Positions 6,927-13,959 of a DNA stretch of 17,375 nucleotides are shown here, piece by piece. The notes under the pieces were generated by a model, which saw only the letters and a list, made by a program, of their open reading frames with translations, was not told the origin of the DNA and did no database searches. Position numbers and translations under genes: made by a program. Origin of the DNA: Gammaproteobacteria bacterium. GTDB taxonomy: Bacteria > Pseudomonadota > Gammaproteobacteria > SZUA-229. Within the stretch, counting starts at the first letter, position 1. Each line of letters opens with the position of its first letter. The stretch is taken from contig DRLE01000176.1 in NCBI GenBank assembly GCA_011051475.1, forward strand, positions 1 through 17,375, given 5' to 3'.

Positions 6927-7202
6927 CTATTCAAACCGGTAGTGCTTTTCTATCGGCTCGATAATCTTCCACACGCACTTCATGCCTTTCGGAAAAAACA
7001 CCATGTCGCCTTCCTGTATGGTGACGGGCTCTTCACCTTCGGGCGTGACAATGGCCTTGCCTTCGATAATGTAACAGGTTTCCTTCTGATCATAGGTCCA
7101 GTCGAACTCGGAAACGCCCTTTGTCCATACCGGCCAGTCATCCACGTATAACACGTCGAGTTTGGCGGGCGTGACATTGTGCTCAATAGTGATCGAACTC
7201 AT
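6927..7202 (-). CDS. DUF861-type cupin protein
   Basis: 91 aa when started at ATG 7202. It is a single-domain cupin of the DUF861 (Cupin_3, EutQ-like) family: KGVSEFDWTYDQKETCYIIEG is followed by VTIQEGDMVFFPKGMKCVWKI, the two conserved cupin strands. Such proteins are small beta-barrels; known members bind metal ions or ureidoglycolate-type ligands, but most are uncharacterised. The substrate cannot be told. An upstream GTG at 7235 would add 11 residues. I reject it because a TATAAT -10 box lies at 7236-7241, so transcription probably begins within or after that position. The gene heads a minus-strand pair with the 62-aa membrane protein and is divergent from the thioredoxin gene. Confidence 0.85.
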   Translation of the reverse strand: MSSITIEHNVTPAKLDVLYVDDWPVWTKGVSEFDWTYDQKETCYIIEGKAIVTPEGEEPVTIQEGDMVFFPKGMKCVWKIIEPIEKHYRFE

Positions 7203-7235
7203 AATAAAGGTCTGCTGGGTAAAAATGACAAACAC

Positions 7236-7266
7236 ATTATAACCGCAGCCTGCGGCATAGTATAAT
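7236..7266. promoter_or_regulatory. Divergent promoter region with 13-base palindrome
   Basis: A perfect TATAAT faces left (7236-7241, minus strand, toward the cupin gene) and another faces right (7261-7266, toward the thioredoxin gene). Between them lies CCGCAGCCTGCGG (7243-7255), a palindrome with one central base. Neither side has a good -35 hexamer, and each -35 would fall on the opposing -10. This suggests the two promoters exclude each other or need an activator at the palindrome. Confidence 0.5.
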
Positions 7267-7317
7267 CAGCCTTTCCGGGGTTATTCCCGCAACCGTATCA
7301 GGACAGGCAGAGAAGGC

Positions 7318-7662
7318 GTGGCAGATAACGAGCTGATTTTTGATGTAGACCTTGAAGACTTCGATGAAAAGGTTATCCGGGCATCGGCGCAGCAGCCGGT
7401 GCTGGTCGATCTCTGGGCAGAGTGGTGCTCGCCCTGTCTGGTGATAGCGCCCATTCTCAGGGAGCTGATTGATGAATACGACGGCGAGCTGAAACTGGCC
7501 AAGGTGGAAGTGGACGAAGGCGAGAACATGAAGCTGGCCGGACGTTACCAGGTGCGCGGCTTTCCCACCATTTTGCTGATAATCAACGGTGAGGAAGTCG
7601 ACCGCTTCAGCGGCGCCAAACCCCTGTCCTTTATCCGCGAGTTTGTTGACGCGCATCTGTGA
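7318..7662 (+). CDS. Thioredoxin with WCSPC active site
   Basis: 114 aa, the usual thioredoxin length. The fold is clear: the strand QPVLVDLWAEWCSPC leads to the redox pair Cys37 and Cys40, a helix follows, then RGFPTILLI with the cis-Pro (about residue 83) and a C-terminal helix. No signal peptide is present, so it acts in the cytoplasm as a protein disulfide reductase. The motif is WCSPC rather than the common WCGPC; Ser in the dipeptide is a known but less frequent variant and may shift the redox potential. The start is GTG 7318 (no upstream in-frame ATG); AGG of an AGAGAAGG tract is close to it, so the true start could differ slightly. It is convergent with tgpA, 26 bases away, with no terminator seen between. 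Confidence 0.92.
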   Translation: MADNELIFDVDLEDFDEKVIRASAQQPVLVDLWAEWCSPCLVIAPILRELIDEYDGELKLAKVEVDEGENMKLAGRYQVRGFPTILLIINGEEVDRFSGAKPLSFIREFVDAHL

Positions 7663-7688
7663 ATATTGTGGAGTCAGTGCTTTGTGCG

Positions 7689-9719
7689 CTAGAAATTTCG
7701 TGCTCGGCTTATAAACAGTTTTTCCAGCTTCGGGTTGTTATGATTGCCGTAATGCAGCGCACGGTAGGCCCGGAAAACGAACTGCAACTGTGAGCGTTGT
7801 CCGGGTTTCAGATCCAGCGTCTGCAATACCCGCTTTTCATAGTCACGCGGACCTTCAGCGTCATTCCGCCTGACGCCGCGCCGGGCCAGGCGACTGCACA
7901 GCCTGCGGTAGTGGTATTGCACCCGGTCGCGTTCCCGGGTTTTCTGTCGTAACAGCAGCCAGGCGACCAGCAGGGCGCCAAGGCCCATAAATACCGTCAA
8001 CAGCAGCACCAGATCGGAGGCCTTGCCTTCCAGGCCCAGCGCCCGTAGCAGGCTGGCCTGCTTGTCCTGGTCATAACCGATTACCCACTGGTTCCACTGG
8101 TGCTGCAGGCTGTCATAGAAAAATGCCAGTTGTTTCAGCAGCGGATTGCCGGGCGCCAGAAGCAGGGGCAGGCCGGCGCTGTCCAGACCGGCGTTCTGCA
8201 CGCCGCGTTCGATGCGATCGGGTGATACCGCAGCGGTCGGGTCGATGCGTTTCCAGTAGCCATTGTCGCGGGTACCGTACCAGATTTCTGTCCAGGCATG
8301 GGCGTCGGACTGGCGCACGATCATGTATTCATCCAGCGGATTCATCTGCCCGCCCTGGTAACCGATGACTACGCGTGCGGGAATGCCGGCGGCGCGCATC
8401 AGATAGGTGAAGGCGCTGGCATAGTGTTCGCAGAAGCCGCGCCGGCTGCCGAAGAGAAAATCATCCATGGCGTTTTCGCCCAGCGATCCGGGATTTAAGG
8501 TGTAGACAAAGCCATTGTCACGGAAATACTGCAGCACCCGGCGGATATAGGCCGGTGCCTGATAGTGCGAGCTTTCCAGCAGCTGTTTTGCCAGCGCCAG
8601 GGTTTGCGGGTTTCTGCCGGCGGGCAGCAGGCGGTTTTTATAGCTTTCCCGGTCGAACAGGCTGCGGTTGAGCGTATTTGCCTGTGAGCGCAGGCGGTAG
8701 TTAAGCGCGTGGGTAACCGGCTCCTTGCTCAGCAGCAGGGCTTCACGGCTAAAGCGGTGCGCCGGTCCCGACATCAGTACCCGTCTGTTGTCTGTTGCCG
8801 GCAACGGGTATTGCAGTGTGGGCAGCCAGTGATGGTTGTGCGGCTCCAGCGTTATCGTATAGTCATAGATCAGAGCTTGCTTTTCACCGTATTCAAGGTT
8901 TGGCAGTGCAGAGGTCGGGGCATCGTCGCGTCGCCAGGTGCGCCCGTCATAGCTGGAAAGCACCAGCGCGCGCCAGTATCGCTGCGGTTGCGGCGGCACC
9001 TGTCCGTGAAATTTGACCCGAAAGGCAATCGCACTGGAGCTGACCAGCTGGTTGATACTGCCCGGCGACATTTCCTCGCCCAGGCCGGTGCTGGCGGAGA
9101 AGGCGTCATCGGGCAGTCCCCACAGGGGGCCGGGAATGCGCGGGAACAGTACGAACAGCACCAGCATAAAGGGCAGGGCGTACAGGCCCAGGCGTCCGGC
9201 AAGACGCAGGTGTCCGGCATGGCCCAGGCTGTGGCGGCGGTCGCTGAGCGCGATGAGCAGGCTCAGCAGATAGATAACCACGGCGAACACGTACAGCATA
9301 AGCCAGACAGACTGCGACTGGAAAAAATTACTGGCGGTAATAAACAGGCAGCTGTAGACAATAATGTAGCAATCGCGGTGTGTCTTTGTCTCGAACAGTT
9401 TGAGCAGGGTCATCAGGGTAAGCAGGGCAACACCGGCCTGGCGGCCGATAACATAACCGTAGGAAAACACCAGGGCGGCAAAACAGACCAGCAGTATCAG
9501 TATCTGCACCAGACGTGCAGGATTTTTCAGGCGGTAGCCGATAATGAGCATCTGCCAGAGGCCGAGCAGGGCCGCCAGCAGTGTTACCGGCAGAGCCATA
9601 TCCGCCAGCATGGGCAGTACCGACAGCAATATGCCCGGTGGCAGCATCAGCAGCAGTGCGCGATCCAGCTCGCTGTTGGTGCGCCCGGTCTTTGCGTTTT
9701 TGTGATTCGAGCCGGCCAT
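7689..9719 (-). CDS. tgpA: Membrane transglutaminase-like protein TgpA (DUF3488/transglutaminase)
   Basis: 676 aa. About six transmembrane helices fill residues 20-200 (DUF3488). A periplasmic region carries a transglutaminase core with catalytic Cys430 (RRGFCEHYASAF), His474 (SDAHAWTEIWY) and Asp493 (RIDPTAA). A last helix lies near 567-590 (LVLLLTVFMGLGALLVAWLLL) and a cytoplasmic DUF4129-like tail follows. This matches TgpA of Pseudomonas aeruginosa, which has periplasmic transglutaminase activity and is important for viability there; its natural substrate is not known. It is the last gene of the moxR-DUF58-tgpA operon and overlaps the DUF58 stop by one base (TAATG), so translation is coupled. 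The length is typical for the family and all catalytic residues are present. Confidence 0.93.
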   Translation of the reverse strand: MAGSNHKNAKTGRTNSELDRALLLMLPPGILLSVLPMLADMALPVTLLAALLGLWQMLIIGYRLKNPARLVQILILLVCFAALVFSYGYVIGRQAGVALLTLMTLLKLFETKTHRDCYIIVYSCLFITASNFFQSQSVWLMLYVFAVVIYLLSLLIALSDRRHSLGHAGHLRLAGRLGLYALPFMLVLFVLFPRIPGPLWGLPDDAFSASTGLGEEMSPGSINQLVSSSAIAFRVKFHGQVPPQPQRYWRALVLSSYDGRTWRRDDAPTSALPNLEYGEKQALIYDYTITLEPHNHHWLPTLQYPLPATDNRRVLMSGPAHRFSREALLLSKEPVTHALNYRLRSQANTLNRSLFDRESYKNRLLPAGRNPQTLALAKQLLESSHYQAPAYIRRVLQYFRDNGFVYTLNPGSLGENAMDDFLFGSRRGFCEHYASAFTYLMRAAGIPARVVIGYQGGQMNPLDEYMIVRQSDAHAWTEIWYGTRDNGYWKRIDPTAAVSPDRIERGVQNAGLDSAGLPLLLAPGNPLLKQLAFFYDSLQHQWNQWVIGYDQDKQASLLRALGLEGKASDLVLLLTVFMGLGALLVAWLLLRQKTRERDRVQYHYRRLCSRLARRGVRRNDAEGPRDYEKRVLQTLDLKPGQRSQLQFVFRAYRALHYGNHNNPKLEKLFISRARNF

Positions 9720-10705
9720 TAGAACCGTGCCAGTGCTGTCAGACAGCGATGGTAATGCGCCTTGCCCAGAGACGGGCTGATTTGCTGGTCGGGCAGCACC
9801 AGGCCGTAGCGCTGCTGTTTCTCCTCCGCGCTGATAATCATGGCCGCCATGACCGACAGGCGCTGTTCGGTATCACGCGCGACAATGTCATACCAGCTTA
9901 TCCAGGTAGTCTGTGGTGCAGACCCGGTAAAGCACTTGCTGAACAGTTCGCCGGTGCGGGCCGCGGCCTTCCATGAAATACGACTGATATTGTCGCCGGG
10001 GCGGTACTTTGCCAGGTGGCTGAAGTGTTCCAGGCCGCTGCCGCCGTGCTCGTTGTCGCCACAGTCATCCATGCTGCCGCCTGGCATCAGGGCGGAGAAG
10101 TCGGGCGCGGGATAGACCGTGCAGTTCAGCGACAGGTCCAGCCAGGTCCAGGCGACGAACAGCCCGGTGGGAAACTCGGTGTAGAGACGAAAGTGTCCCG
10201 GCTGCAATAGCCCGCGCCTGGCGGCCACCAGGCGGAAATGGACAAGCTGCTGAGCGTTCGGAGCGCAGTCAACCAGGTCCTGCTCGACGCCGTGATAGCT
10301 GAGCGCGATGGCCAGACGTTGCAGGGGCTTCGGGTTGTTCAGCAGCAGGCTGAACCGGGCGGTGTCACCGGCAAACACCGGGTGGGCGTGTTGCGGCCTG
10401 AGTTCGAGGTGAGCCAGATTGCGCCAGGTTGCCAGCAGGCTGACTATGGCAATACCGGCCAGCAGAAAGGTCAGGGCGTAGCCCAGGCTTTTTTCATAAT
10501 TGATGGAGCCGACCAGCAGCAATAACAGCAGCAGGGAAAAAATCAGACCGGCACGGGTCGGTATAATATAGATGCGTTTGCGATCGAGAACGATGCCATT
10601 GTGAAAAGGGCCGCTGCGGTTTTGAATAAACCTGAACCAGGAAAGCTTTTTGAACGGGCTGCGCATGCGTTCAGGGACCAGGGTATCAGGACGGAGACTT
10701 GCCAT
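9719..10705 (-). CDS. DUF58 membrane-anchored protein of the MoxR operon
   Basis: 328 aa. Two transmembrane helices at about residues 52-95 (GLIFSLLLLLLLVG and a second one) are followed by the soluble DUF58 domain. The family signature is clear at about residues 230-260: HLAKYRPGDNISRISWKAAA followed by RTGELFSKCF. DUF58 proteins resemble von Willebrand factor A-type modules and almost always sit between a MoxR ATPase and a TgpA-type transglutaminase, with which they are thought to form a membrane complex. The spacing is 29 bases to moxR and a 1-base overlap with tgpA. The start at ATG 10705 has only a weak ribosome-binding site; Met14 (MRSPFKK) is an alternative start. Confidence 0.9.
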   Translation of the reverse strand: MASLRPDTLVPERMRSPFKKLSWFRFIQNRSGPFHNGIVLDRKRIYIIPTRAGLIFSLLLLLLLVGSINYEKSLGYALTFLLAGIAIVSLLATWRNLAHLELRPQHAHPVFAGDTARFSLLLNNPKPLQRLAIALSYHGVEQDLVDCAPNAQQLVHFRLVAARRGLLQPGHFRLYTEFPTGLFVAWTWLDLSLNCTVYPAPDFSALMPGGSMDDCGDNEHGGSGLEHFSHLAKYRPGDNISRISWKAAARTGELFSKCFTGSAPQTTWISWYDIVARDTEQRLSVMAAMIISAEEKQQRYGLVLPDQQISPSLGKAHYHRCLTALARF

Positions 10706-10734
10706 GACTGCTCGGGCTGTATACAGGGCCAGCG

Positions 10735-11670
10735 TCAGGCAATGGCTACCGATTCAAGGATGTGGTCGGCGGCACTGCGAGGTGCCTCGCTGTCCTGCTG
10801 CGTGGATTGCAAAGGCAAACGGTGGTTGATAACGGCGGGTAGTACCTGCTGGATATGCTCGGGTAGCACGTAGGTCTCGGCTTCGAGCAGCGCCCAGGCG
10901 CGGGCGGCATTGATCAGCGCAAGGCCGCCACGAGGTGACAGGCCGGTCTCGAAGACGCCGGATTCGCGGGTAAACTGCAGAATGGCCTGTACATAATCGA
11001 GAATGGCCGGTGAAACATGAATGCCGGCCGCTATCTGTTGCGCCTGCAGCAGTGAGGCGCTGTTGAAAACGGCGGCAAGCTGCTGGATCATCTGTCGCCG
11101 GTCCTCGCCTTCAAGCAACTGGCGTTCGGCATTGCTGTCCGGATAGCCGAGGGATATACGCATGAGAAAACGGTCAAGCTGGGACTCGGGCAGGGGGTAG
11201 GTGCCGATCTGGTGGCTGGGGTTCTGCGTGGCAATAACAAAAAACGGCTGTGGCAGGGCGCGGGTCTGACCCTCCGCGGTGACCTGGTACTCCTCCATGG
11301 CTTCGAGCAGGGCGCTCTGGGTTTTCGGTGTGGCGCGGTTGATTTCATCGGCCAGCACGAAATGGGAAAAGATCGGCCCGGGGTGGAACTCAAAGCTGCC
11401 GTCGTCACGGTTGTAAACCGATACCCCGAGTACATCGGCCGGCAACAGGTCGCTGGTAAACTGTATGCGTTGAAAGTCCATGCCCAGTACCTGCGCCATG
11501 GTATGTGCCAGGGTGGTCTTGCCGACACCCGGCTGGTCCTCGATCAGGCAGTGGCCGCGGGCTAGCAGGCAGCTCAGCGCCAGCCGGATCTGCCGGTCCT
11601 TGCCGAGAATAACCCGGCTGATTTCACTCATGGCGCTGGTAAGGCGCTGTTTGCTGTCCGTGTCCGTCAT
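10735..11670 (-). CDS. MoxR-family AAA+ ATPase
   Basis: 311 aa. The Walker A motif is at residues 44-53 (EDQPGVGKTT), Walker B at 104-109 (FVLADE), sensor 1 at Asn150 (FFVIATQNP), and a sensor-2 Arg lies in the SPRGGLAL segment near residue 247. MoxR ATPases act as cytoplasmic chaperones that help mature or assemble partner complexes, often together with VWA/DUF58 proteins. Here the partners are encoded immediately downstream (DUF58, tgpA), giving the classical three-gene operon. The start is ATG 11670. The gene is divergent from the Pro/Gly-rich exported protein at 11882, with about 210 bases between that must hold both promoters. Confidence 0.95.
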   Translation of the reverse strand: MTDTDSKQRLTSAMSEISRVILGKDRQIRLALSCLLARGHCLIEDQPGVGKTTLAHTMAQVLGMDFQRIQFTSDLLPADVLGVSVYNRDDGSFEFHPGPIFSHFVLADEINRATPKTQSALLEAMEEYQVTAEGQTRALPQPFFVIATQNPSHQIGTYPLPESQLDRFLMRISLGYPDSNAERQLLEGEDRRQMIQQLAAVFNSASLLQAQQIAAGIHVSPAILDYVQAILQFTRESGVFETGLSPRGGLALINAARAWALLEAETYVLPEHIQQVLPAVINHRLPLQSTQQDSEAPRSAADHILESVAIA

Positions 11671-11753
11671 AGCGGTGTTGCTCTTGCGTTAAAGAAGGTG
11701 GCGGCCCGGTGTAAAAGCGGGGAGATAACAGAGTATAAGATATCTCTGTCAGG

Positions 11754-11784
11754 TTTCACTTTAATCAGTGTTTCGGTATATACT
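11754..11784 (+). promoter_or_regulatory. Possible sigma-70 promoter of the Pro/Gly-rich gene
   Basis: TATACT (11779-11784) is a fair -10. TTTCAC (11754-11759) is a weak -35 at a longer than ideal 19-base spacing. Transcription would start near 11791, about 90 bases before the ATG. Confidence 0.3.
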
Positions 11785-11881
11785 AATAAACAGGCGCGCT
11801 TGATTTATGTCATTGCTAAGGTCGTTTTGCTGACATAGAATAGATTGCGTTTAAATTCCAAAAATGATGACGGAGAAAATG

Positions 11882-12409
11882 ATGAAAATAATCCTACGAT
11901 CAGCTGCGGCAATGCTTCTCTTGCTGTCAGCCTCCGGTGCTCAGGCATCCTGGTTCTTTGATGATGACAATGACTGGGAATGCTGGGGTCCGTACGGGAA
12001 GATTCCAGGCTGTAATCCTTATGACGAGTGGGACCCTCGTTACTGGATGGAAGAAATGGAAGATGCTTTTGATGATGACGATTATTATGGCCCTGGCTAT
12101 GGTTTCGGCCCTGGTCCATACGGCCCGCCTCCAGGCTATTACGGTGGTCCTCGTCCTTATGGTCCGCCTCCAGGGTATGCGCCTCCGCCACCACCACCGG
12201 GTTATGCACCGCCGCCACGACAGGCTGCTCCCGCACCCCAGGGTAATGCAAACCAGGGCAATCCAAACCAGAATGCCGGTCCGCGTCCTTATGGTCCGCC
12301 GCCGGGTTACTACCGTGGTCCGCGCCCCTACGGTCCGCCGCCGGGTTACCGCCCGCCACCACCGCGTGGTCCTATGCCGCAACAACAGCAGCAGGCGCCA
12401 CAGCAGTAA
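11882..12409 (+). CDS. Exported Pro/Gly/Tyr-rich repeat protein, sulfur globule protein-like
   Basis: 175 aa. A signal peptide (MKIILRSAAAMLLLLSASGA) is followed by an acidic, Trp/Asp-rich head (SWFFDDDNDWECWGPYGKIP, then WMEEMEDAFDDDDYY). Low-complexity repeats make up the rest: four copies of (G)PRPYGPPPGY or near-variants, a PPPPPPGYAPPPRQA segment, a QGNANQGNPNQN spacer and a Gln-rich end. The head-plus-repeat layout and Gly/Tyr/Pro bias resemble the small sulfur globule proteins that coat periplasmic sulfur in purple sulfur bacteria and relatives; the match is by character, not by a diagnostic motif. It could equally be a generic surface or coat protein. Start: ATG 11882 has GGAG six bases upstream; ATG 11864 and 11879 fit worse. 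A strong terminator follows at once, so it is a single-gene unit. Confidence 0.75.
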   Translation: MKIILRSAAAMLLLLSASGAQASWFFDDDNDWECWGPYGKIPGCNPYDEWDPRYWMEEMEDAFDDDDYYGPGYGFGPGPYGPPPGYYGGPRPYGPPPGYAPPPPPPGYAPPPRQAAPAPQGNANQGNPNQNAGPRPYGPPPGYYRGPRPYGPPPGYRPPPPRGPMPQQQQQAPQQ

Positions 12410-12426
12410 GCGGAGCCGGTCAGATA

Positions 12427-12454
12427 AAAAGCCCTCAATACGAGGGCTTTTTTT
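12427..12454 (+). terminator. Rho-independent terminator, probably bidirectional
   Basis: GCCCTC (12431-12436), loop AATAC and GAGGGC (12442-12447) form the stem. It is preceded by five A and followed by a run of about eight T. It ends the Pro/Gly-rich gene (stop 18 bases before). Because of the A run it can also end greB, whose stop is about 24 bases to the right on the other strand. Confidence 0.9.
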
Positions 12455-12477
12455 GTGGTTAGTGTTCCGCTTTAAAG

Positions 12478-12999
12478 TCAGTTTTCATCATACTGGTAGC
12501 GTATTTCATTAATAATGTACAGTTGCCGGTTGCGACCTTCACCGGTGTCAATGCTGAGACTGAACTCATCATCCAGGGACTTGCCCAGAAGTGCCTTGCC
12601 CATGGGAGAGTCCATGCTGATATAACCGCGTTTCGGGTCGATCTCGTCCGGACCGACCACGCGGTAGGTCACCTCGTCACCGGCCTCGTTTTCCAGGGTT
12701 ACCCAGGCGCCGAAATATACCTTGCCGGTATCCGTTGGTGTGCGGTCGACCACCACCATATTGTCCAGACGCTTGCGCAGAAAGCGCAGGCGCGAGTCGA
12801 TTTCACGCAGCTCCTTCTTGCGGTAGATGTATTCCGCGTTTTCCGAGCGGTCACCCTCGGCCGCCGCTGCGGCGAGTATGCGAGTGACTTCCGGGCGTTT
12901 CTTTTTCCACAGGTAGTCATGTTCTTCGCTCAGGCGCCTGTGACCTTCGGCGGTAATGTATTTCGAGCCGACGGGCGGCGGTGGTCGGTATCTTCCCAT
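12478..12999 (-). CDS. greB: Transcription elongation factor GreB
   Basis: 173 aa. The N-terminal coiled coil carries the conserved tip with acidic residues (EGDRSENAEY, Asp50 and Glu53) that reach into the RNA polymerase secondary channel and stimulate cleavage of backtracked RNA. The C-terminal FKBP-like domain contains FGAWVTLE, YRVVGPDEID, YISMDSPMGKALLGK and YIINEIRY, matching E. coli GreB closely. RLSEEHDYLWKKKRPEVT is the GreB rather than GreA form. The protein has about 10 extra N-terminal residues (GRYRPPPPVG) before the usual start of the domain; this extension is common in gammaproteobacterial GreB. The start is ATG 12999, and the divergent small gene begins only 28 bases away. Confidence 0.97.
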   Translation of the reverse strand: MGRYRPPPPVGSKYITAEGHRRLSEEHDYLWKKKRPEVTRILAAAAAEGDRSENAEYIYRKKELREIDSRLRFLRKRLDNMVVVDRTPTDTGKVYFGAWVTLENEAGDEVTYRVVGPDEIDPKRGYISMDSPMGKALLGKSLDDEFSLSIDTGEGRNRQLYIINEIRYQYDEN

Positions 13000-13027
13000 T
13001 CTTATGCAACTTGTTTATGATGAACTT

Positions 13028-13228
13028 ATGACAGACAGACCGGATTTTAACATCCCTGACTGGGTTTGCTGGATTGCGCAGGATGCGGATGGTACCTGGT
13101 GGGGCTATGAAGTGGAACCGAACCTGTCGCATAAAAGCTGGTATGAAAATGAGGTGGGTCACAGCGTCCGTTTGGGGAAATCGACGCAGAAAACCCACTG
13201 GTTATCGACATTAAAGCAGGTTAAGTGA
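13028..13228 (+). CDS. Small protein of unknown function, divergent from greB
   Basis: 66 aa (MTDRPDFNIPDWVCWIAQDADGTWWGYEVEPNL, shown only in part here, begins MTDRPDFNIPDW). It is Trp-rich (WVCWIAQDADGTWWGYEVEP) with one Cys, no signal peptide and no transmembrane segment. Similar small Trp-rich proteins of unknown function occur in gammaproteobacteria, but I cannot name a family. An in-frame ATG at 13004 would add MQLVYDEL; the choice between the two is uncertain because neither has a clear ribosome-binding site. A longer frame reaching back to 12956 would overlap greB and is unlikely. The 13028 start leaves just enough room for promoters of both genes. Confidence 0.65.
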   Translation: MTDRPDFNIPDWVCWIAQDADGTWWGYEVEPNLSHKSWYENEVGHSVRLGKSTQKTHWLSTLKQVK

Positions 13229-13253
13229 TAAATTTCATAAAGTTATAACATTT

Positions 13254-13285
13254 TTGTAAAAATTTTATCAGAAGTGTGCTATAAC
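13254..13285 (+). promoter_or_regulatory. Extended -10 promoter upstream of the 59-aa gene
   Basis: TGCTATAAC (13277-13285) is an extended -10 (TGn plus TATAAC), a type that does not depend strongly on a -35. TTGTAA (13254-13259) is a possible but too distant -35 (20-base spacing). Transcription would begin near 13292, leaving an AT-rich leader of about 36 bases before the ATG at 13328. Confidence 0.45.
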
Positions 13286-13327
13286 TATACCTGACAATAA
13301 TAACGATAATAAAAAAAGGGGGAGAAA

Positions 13328-13507
13328 ATGGATAACAAACATTTACAAGAAGGCGCTCGTGCCAAAATTGCCAGCACTGGCCAGATCGTTGAAGTCAAGC
13401 GAGTCAGCGAGCACGGTTTTTCCGTGGTGCGTTTTCAGACGGGTGGCGACTATATGATTCTGAACGACCGCCTTGAAAGTGTAGAGCAGAAAGAAGTACA
13501 GCATTAG
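13328..13507 (+). CDS. 59-aa soluble protein of unknown function
   Basis: Translated by hand: MDNKHLQEGARAKIASTGQI, then VEVKRVSEHGFSVVRFQTGG, ending DYMILNDRLESVEQKEVQH and TAG. Strong signs of a real gene: a GGGGGAG ribosome-binding site ending 4 bases before the ATG, an extended -10 promoter upstream and a good terminator about 70 bases downstream. The protein is predicted to be a small beta-rich soluble domain (alternating VEVKRV, FSVVRF, YMIL strands), somewhat like KOW or SH3-type folds. I see no signal, Cys or known motif. It is a single-gene transcription unit in which the leader is AT-rich and the start region strongly translated, as in abundant small regulatory or housekeeping proteins. 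Function unknown. Confidence 0.8.
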   Translation: MDNKHLQEGARAKIASTGQIVEVKRVSEHGFSVVRFQTGGDYMILNDRLESVEQKEVQH

Positions 13508-13574
13508 GCAACACGGATTTCTGTCATCGGCGGTTTATTTCGCAGATGGTTTGGCTTTTGCAAGGGATGCCAGC

Positions 13575-13611
13575 AGGCGATTGAAGTATAAAAAACTTCA
13601 ATCGCCTTTTT
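13575..13611 (+). terminator. Rho-independent terminator
   Basis: A perfect 13-base stem, AGGCGATTGAAGT (13575-13587) with ACTTCAATCGCCT (13595-13607), surrounds a 7-base A-rich loop and runs into five T (13607-13611). It ends the 59-aa gene transcript. Confidence 0.85.
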
Positions 13612-13673
13612 CTTGACTTCGCAAGGCGAAAGGCGCTGACTTATAGCTGGTTTCAGGGAGGGGAGGAGGCGAT

Positions 13674-13907
13674 ATGTCGAAAAAAGATCTGCCCGACAGC
13701 CAGAGCCAATATTCAGGACAGGGTGAACACGCTGAACTTCGTGGTGTTGAACGCCGCAAGCAGTGGCAGGACAGGCGTAGCGGACAGGACCGGCGCAACC
13801 CGGAACGCCTGCGGCTGCTCAGTTATGACTGTCGAACCGGCCTGCCGCGACGGGCCGCCGACAGAACGGGTGAGCTTGGCGACGGCGAGGTCTGGTGGCG
13901 CAAGTAA
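13674..13907 (+). CDS. 77-aa basic, Arg/Asp-rich protein of unknown function
   Basis: The gene starts at ATG 13674, with GGGGAGGAGG just upstream as an excellent ribosome-binding site. The sequence is hydrophilic: ELRGVERRKQWQDRRSGQDR, then RNPERLRLLSYDCRTGLPRR and a WW near the C-terminus. The RR-x-x-x-DRRSG-x-DRR segment recalls the Arg-rich N-terminal tails seen in some PilZ-type c-di-GMP proteins, but no PilZ domain follows, so this is a resemblance only. There is no signal peptide or membrane segment. Downstream lies the convergent DUF4136 lipoprotein gene, 52 bases away, with no obvious terminator. Function unknown. Confidence 0.7.
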   Translation: MSKKDLPDSQSQYSGQGEHAELRGVERRKQWQDRRSGQDRRNPERLRLLSYDCRTGLPRRAADRTGELGDGEVWWRK

Positions 13908-13959
13908 TGTCCGGCTTCACCCCCTGGTGAAGCGCGCCGGGCGGCTGTTCCCCGGGCGG

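Noticed and set aside
7203..7235. Upstream GTG start for the cupin gene
   Set aside because: It sits next to the predicted -10 box, so the transcript would barely include it. The conserved domain begins after ATG 7202.
8709..9722. 337-aa plus-strand open frame
   Set aside because: It lies fully antisense to tgpA, which has intact catalytic motifs and membrane helices. The composition (Gln/His/Arg-rich) is typical of an antisense shadow in GC-rich DNA.
12100..12370. Tandem-repeat DNA that could be taken for a CRISPR-like array
   Set aside because: The repeats are in frame, degenerate at third codon positions and encode the PRPYGPPPGY repeats of an exported protein.
12956..13027. Extended N-terminus of the small Trp-rich protein
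   Set aside because: It would overlap greB codons, and the added residues have no conserved character. Start 13028 (or 13004) is more economical.
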